A DNA stretch of 64,000 nucleotides, from contig CP077641.1 of NCBI GenBank assembly GCA_019056435.1, positions 2,294,001-2,358,000 of the forward strand, read 5' to 3'. Position numbers and translations under genes: made by a program. Origin of the DNA: Stutzerimonas stutzeri (GTDB lineage: Bacteria > Pseudomonadota > Gammaproteobacteria > Pseudomonadales > Pseudomonadaceae). The notes beneath the pieces were generated by a model. That model was not told the DNA's origin, did not search any database, and worked only from the letters and a program-made list of their open reading frames with translations. Below, piece after piece: positions 62,093-64,000 of the stretch (positions are counted from its first letter, which is position 1; each line of letters opens with the position of its first letter).

Positions 62093-62684
62093 CGATCGAC
62101 CTGAGCGGCCTGGCGCAGGCCGAACTCGACTATCGACCGCGCTGGGTCGAGCCGGATCTGGCTGACCTTTGGCTGCAGCGGCTGATCGCCGACACGCCCT
62201 GGACCCAGCCGCATATCAGGCTCTACGGCCGAACGTTTGAAGTACCCAGGCTGGTCGCCTGGTATGGCGACCCCGAGGCGCGTTATCGCTACTCAGGGCT
62301 GGTGCATCAGCCTCTGCCCTGGTCCCCCTACTGGCGGATATTCGCGACCGGCTGCAGCAAAGCACCGACCTGTCGCTCAACGGCGTGCTGCTCAACTTTT
62401 ATCGCGACGGTCAGGATGCGATGGGTTGGCACAGTGACGACGAGCCGGAACTGGGGCCCGAGCCTGTGGTGGTGTCGCTCAACCTGGGCGCGACACGGCG
62501 CTTCGATCTGCGCCGCAAGGGCTGCAGCCGGATCGAGCACTCGCTGCCATTGGAGCATGGATCACTACTGGTCATGCGCGGCCCGACGCAGCATCATTGG
62601 CAGCACCAGATCGCGCGGACGCGCAGGGTGTCCGAGCCACGCGTCAACCTCACCTTTCGCCAGATCATTCGCGAGTCCATATGA
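62089..62684 (+). CDS. alkB: AlkB-like 2OG-Fe(II) DNA/RNA demethylase (frame broken at 62324-62328)
   Basis: About 198 aa. N-terminal part MTIDLSGLAQAELDYRPRWV to YRYSGLVHQPLPWSP; one C lost in 62324-62328; then LNGVLLNFYRDGQDAMGWHS with iron ligands HSDDE (H-x-D) and HGSLLVMRGPTQHHWQHQI (distal His), and the 2OG Arg in RVNLTFR. It removes methyl lesions from nucleic acids. Part of a three-gene run with overlapping ends. Confidence 0.9.
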
Positions 62685-62842
62685 GCAGTGAAGAAAAACT
62701 GATCGACTTCGGCGCCGAACGAGAAAAGCGCATCCACGACATCAAGGAAAAGCGCCTGGCCGAGATGCGCCAGGCCTTCGAGCAGGCGTTGCCGCTGGGC
62801 AAGCCGAAAAAGAAGAGCAAGGCAAAGCCGAAGAAGCGCTGA
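62681..62842 (+). CDS. Small basic protein downstream of alkB
   Basis: A 53-aa protein, MSSEEKLIDFGAEREKRIHD to a lysine-rich end (GKPKKKSKAKPKKR). ATG overlaps the alkB stop. Probably helical with a nucleic-acid-binding tail; function unknown. Confidence 0.6.
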   Translation: MSSEEKLIDFGAEREKRIHDIKEKRLAEMRQAFEQALPLGKPKKKSKAKPKKR

Positions 62843-62975
62843 TCGCCAGCGTCGTCAGGTTCCCGCTTTCCCCTCCTGAGGCGCTCCTCCGAGTCGCCGA
62901 TTCCCTCCTGATACCCCTGTTTTCTTGACCTGGATCAGCTCGTTGCGCGCTCGCCGGGCCCAGGGTCCACGCCTA

Positions 62976-62989
62976 TTGATATCGATCAA
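62976..62989. promoter_or_regulatory. ANR/FNR box
   Basis: TTGATATCGATCAA matches the consensus TTGAT-N4-ATCAA exactly. It lies 75 bases before the 36-aa membrane protein start, a good place for activation by ANR at low oxygen. Confidence 0.75.
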
Positions 62990-63063
62990 TTTTTTATCCG
63001 CACCGGGGGAGTAACGTGCAGCCATCGGACGGCACAACAGCTACAGCGCGGAGGCAGGAAATC

Positions 63064-63174
63064 ATGTTCGTCGATAATGTGGTGCTTGCAGGGGTGGTCA
63101 CAGTCGGCCTGATGGTCGCCTTCCTCAGCGGATTCGGCTATTTCATCTGGCGGGACGCTCACAAGAAGCGTTGA
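63064..63174 (+). CDS. 36-aa single-helix membrane protein under an ANR box
   Basis: MFVDNVVLAGVVTVGLMVAF... with one hydrophobic helix (residues ~6-28) and a positively charged end (WRDAHKKR), so the C-terminus should be cytosolic. It is short, but has its own ANR box and terminator. CcoQ/CydX-like oxidase helper peptides are a comparison only; it matches neither clearly. Confidence 0.65.
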   Translation: MFVDNVVLAGVVTVGLMVAFLSGFGYFIWRDAHKKR

Positions 63175-63206
63175 TCCCACCAGTACACAGAGCACGCAAG
63201 GCATTT

Positions 63207-63229
63207 GGGCGACTTCGGTCGCCCTTTTT
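63207..63229 (+). terminator. Rho-independent terminator with UUCG loop
   Basis: GGGCGAC-TTCG-GTCGCCC followed by five T: a 7-bp GC-rich stem capped by a cUUCGg tetraloop, 33 bases after the 36-aa gene. It ends that unit before the convergent pullulanase gene. Confidence 0.9.
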
Positions 63230-63245
63230 ATGCCCGTCGATCGCG

Positions 63246-64000
63246 TTAATGCTGGGGTTGCACGAAGACGGCGCTGGTGAAGGGTGGCACTTCGAACGCC
63301 GAACCAGTCACCCCCGCTGCACGGCTGCGTGCGTCGGCCGAGCGCTGCAACACCGGATGCAGCCGGTACCCGCGCCCGCCCGGTAGGCGAATCGGCTCAC
63401 CAGTGGCATTGAGTACCACCATCAGCGAACGGTAGCGCCGATCCAGATCGCGGCCGTCGCGTGGATCGTCTGCCAGGCTGAAGGCGATCACGCCGGGCTG
63501 CTGTTCGGGGCCGGTGTTGTGAAAGCGCAGGCGTCGTTGCACCTCGCGCGCGCTGTCGAGCTGGAACAGCGGGCTGTCTGTGCGAATCTTCAGCAGCTCC
63601 AGGAAGCGATGCTTGGCCCCAAGGATGTCGACTGCGCTGGGGCTGGCGTGCGGATCGCGGATGATCTGGCGGATCAGCGGCCAGTTGTCCCCGTCCTTGT
63701 CGGCGCGTGGGAGCCCTTTGTTCCAGTTATTGTCCTGATAGCTGAAATCCACGGCATTGAACCAATCGCCCGAGTCATAGCTGTCGCGCTGCATGGACTT
63801 GGAGCGCAGGATGTCCGAACCAAGGTGAATGAAGGGCACGCCCTGGCTGAACAGTGGCACCGCCAGCGCGACCAGTTGCAACCGCACCCGGTCGGGCACC
63901 GCCAGGTGGCTCGGCAGCTTGTACTGGTTGTTGTCCCACAGCGTCTGGTTATCGTGCTTGGATACGTAGTTAACGGTTTCCTGCGGGTCGAACGTATAGC
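63246..64000 (-). CDS. Pullulanase-type alpha-1,6-glucosidase, C-terminal part (partial)
   Basis: The minus-strand frame is open at the right edge, so the N-terminus is outside. The visible ~251 residues include ETVNYVSKHDNQTLWDNN (the GH13 conserved region with catalytic-site His-Asp) and FIHLGSDILRSKSMQRDSYD and the DUF3372-type end. Such enzymes debranch alpha-1,6 links in glycogen or pullulan. Nothing about its signal peptide can be seen. Confidence 0.88.
   Translation of the reverse strand, partial: YTFDPQETVNYVSKHDNQTLWDNNQYKLPSHLAVPDRVRLQLVALAVPLFSQGVPFIHLGSDILRSKSMQRDSYDSGDWFNAVDFSYQDNNWNKGLPRADKDGDNWPLIRQIIRDPHASPSAVDILGAKHRFLELLKIRTDSPLFQLDSAREVQRRLRFHNTGPEQQPGVIAFSLADDPRDGRDLDRRYRSLMVVLNATGEPIRLPGGRGYRLHPVLQRSADARSRAAGVTGSAFEVPPFTSAVFVQPQH

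Overview
The window is high-GC, densely packed bacterial DNA. Gene content and layout (UacT/PuuD/PuuE purine catabolism, a bra-type branched-chain amino acid operon, EgtB/EgtD, RapA, an ANR-type operator) fit a gamma-proteobacterial pseudomonad, most likely of the Pseudomonas stutzeri (Stutzerimonas) type. This is inferred from protein character, not from a search. No rRNA, tRNA, insertion sequence, phage gene or CRISPR array was recognised.

Layout. 1-1479: CPA2-type cation/proton antiporter, cut by the left edge. 1.6-25.4 kb: a purine-catabolic island. It holds urate permease, PuuD, ureidoglycolate lyase, allantoicase, OHCU decarboxylase and PuuE on the minus strand; HIU hydrolase divergently; a LysE exporter, an AzgA-type purine permease and a GntR regulator; an inserted Zur-box-preceded zinc ABC transporter; guanine deaminase and xdhCBA; a 2OG-Fe(II) oxygenase; a BMP-type nucleoside-binding protein; a nucleoside deoxyribosyltransferase; and 8-oxoguanine deaminase. 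Together these encode guanine or 8-oxoguanine to urate, then HIU, OHCU, allantoin, allantoate, ureidoglycolate and glyoxylate. 25.6-30.8 kb: braCDEFG-type amino acid ABC operon. 31-34.6 kb: DUF2288 protein and a selenate/phosphonate-type ABC operon. 34.8-36.9 kb: a tandem pair of related small proteins, then a protealysin-like M4 protease with an emfourin-like partner. 37-40.2 kb: tartronate-semialdehyde-reductase-like and hydroxypyruvate-isomerase-like enzymes and an MFS carrier. 40.5-46.9 kb: YegD-like Hsp70, CHAD protein, LysR regulator with periplasmic cyclophilin, DEAD-box helicase, small proteins. 46.9-54.1 kb: secreted GH5 enzyme with three N-terminal repeats, subtilase, egtD, egtB. 54.2-62.8 kb: Lhr helicase, RapA, AlkB. 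62.9-64 kb: ANR-box-preceded 36-aa membrane protein and the end of a pullulanase.

Two shared operator families tie the purine island together: TTGTRYACAA palindromes (four sites, next to puuE, uraH, azgA and the GntR gene) and RutR-like TTGACC-N4-GGTCA sites (azgA and xdhA).

An important caveat: 20 frame breaks, nearly all single-base indels beside short homopolymers, interrupt 17 otherwise intact conserved genes (one of them is broken twice and lhr three times). They also create two apparent fusions (zinc permease with its binding protein, EgtB with EgtD). I read these as sequence errors and annotate the genes at full length with the break point given.
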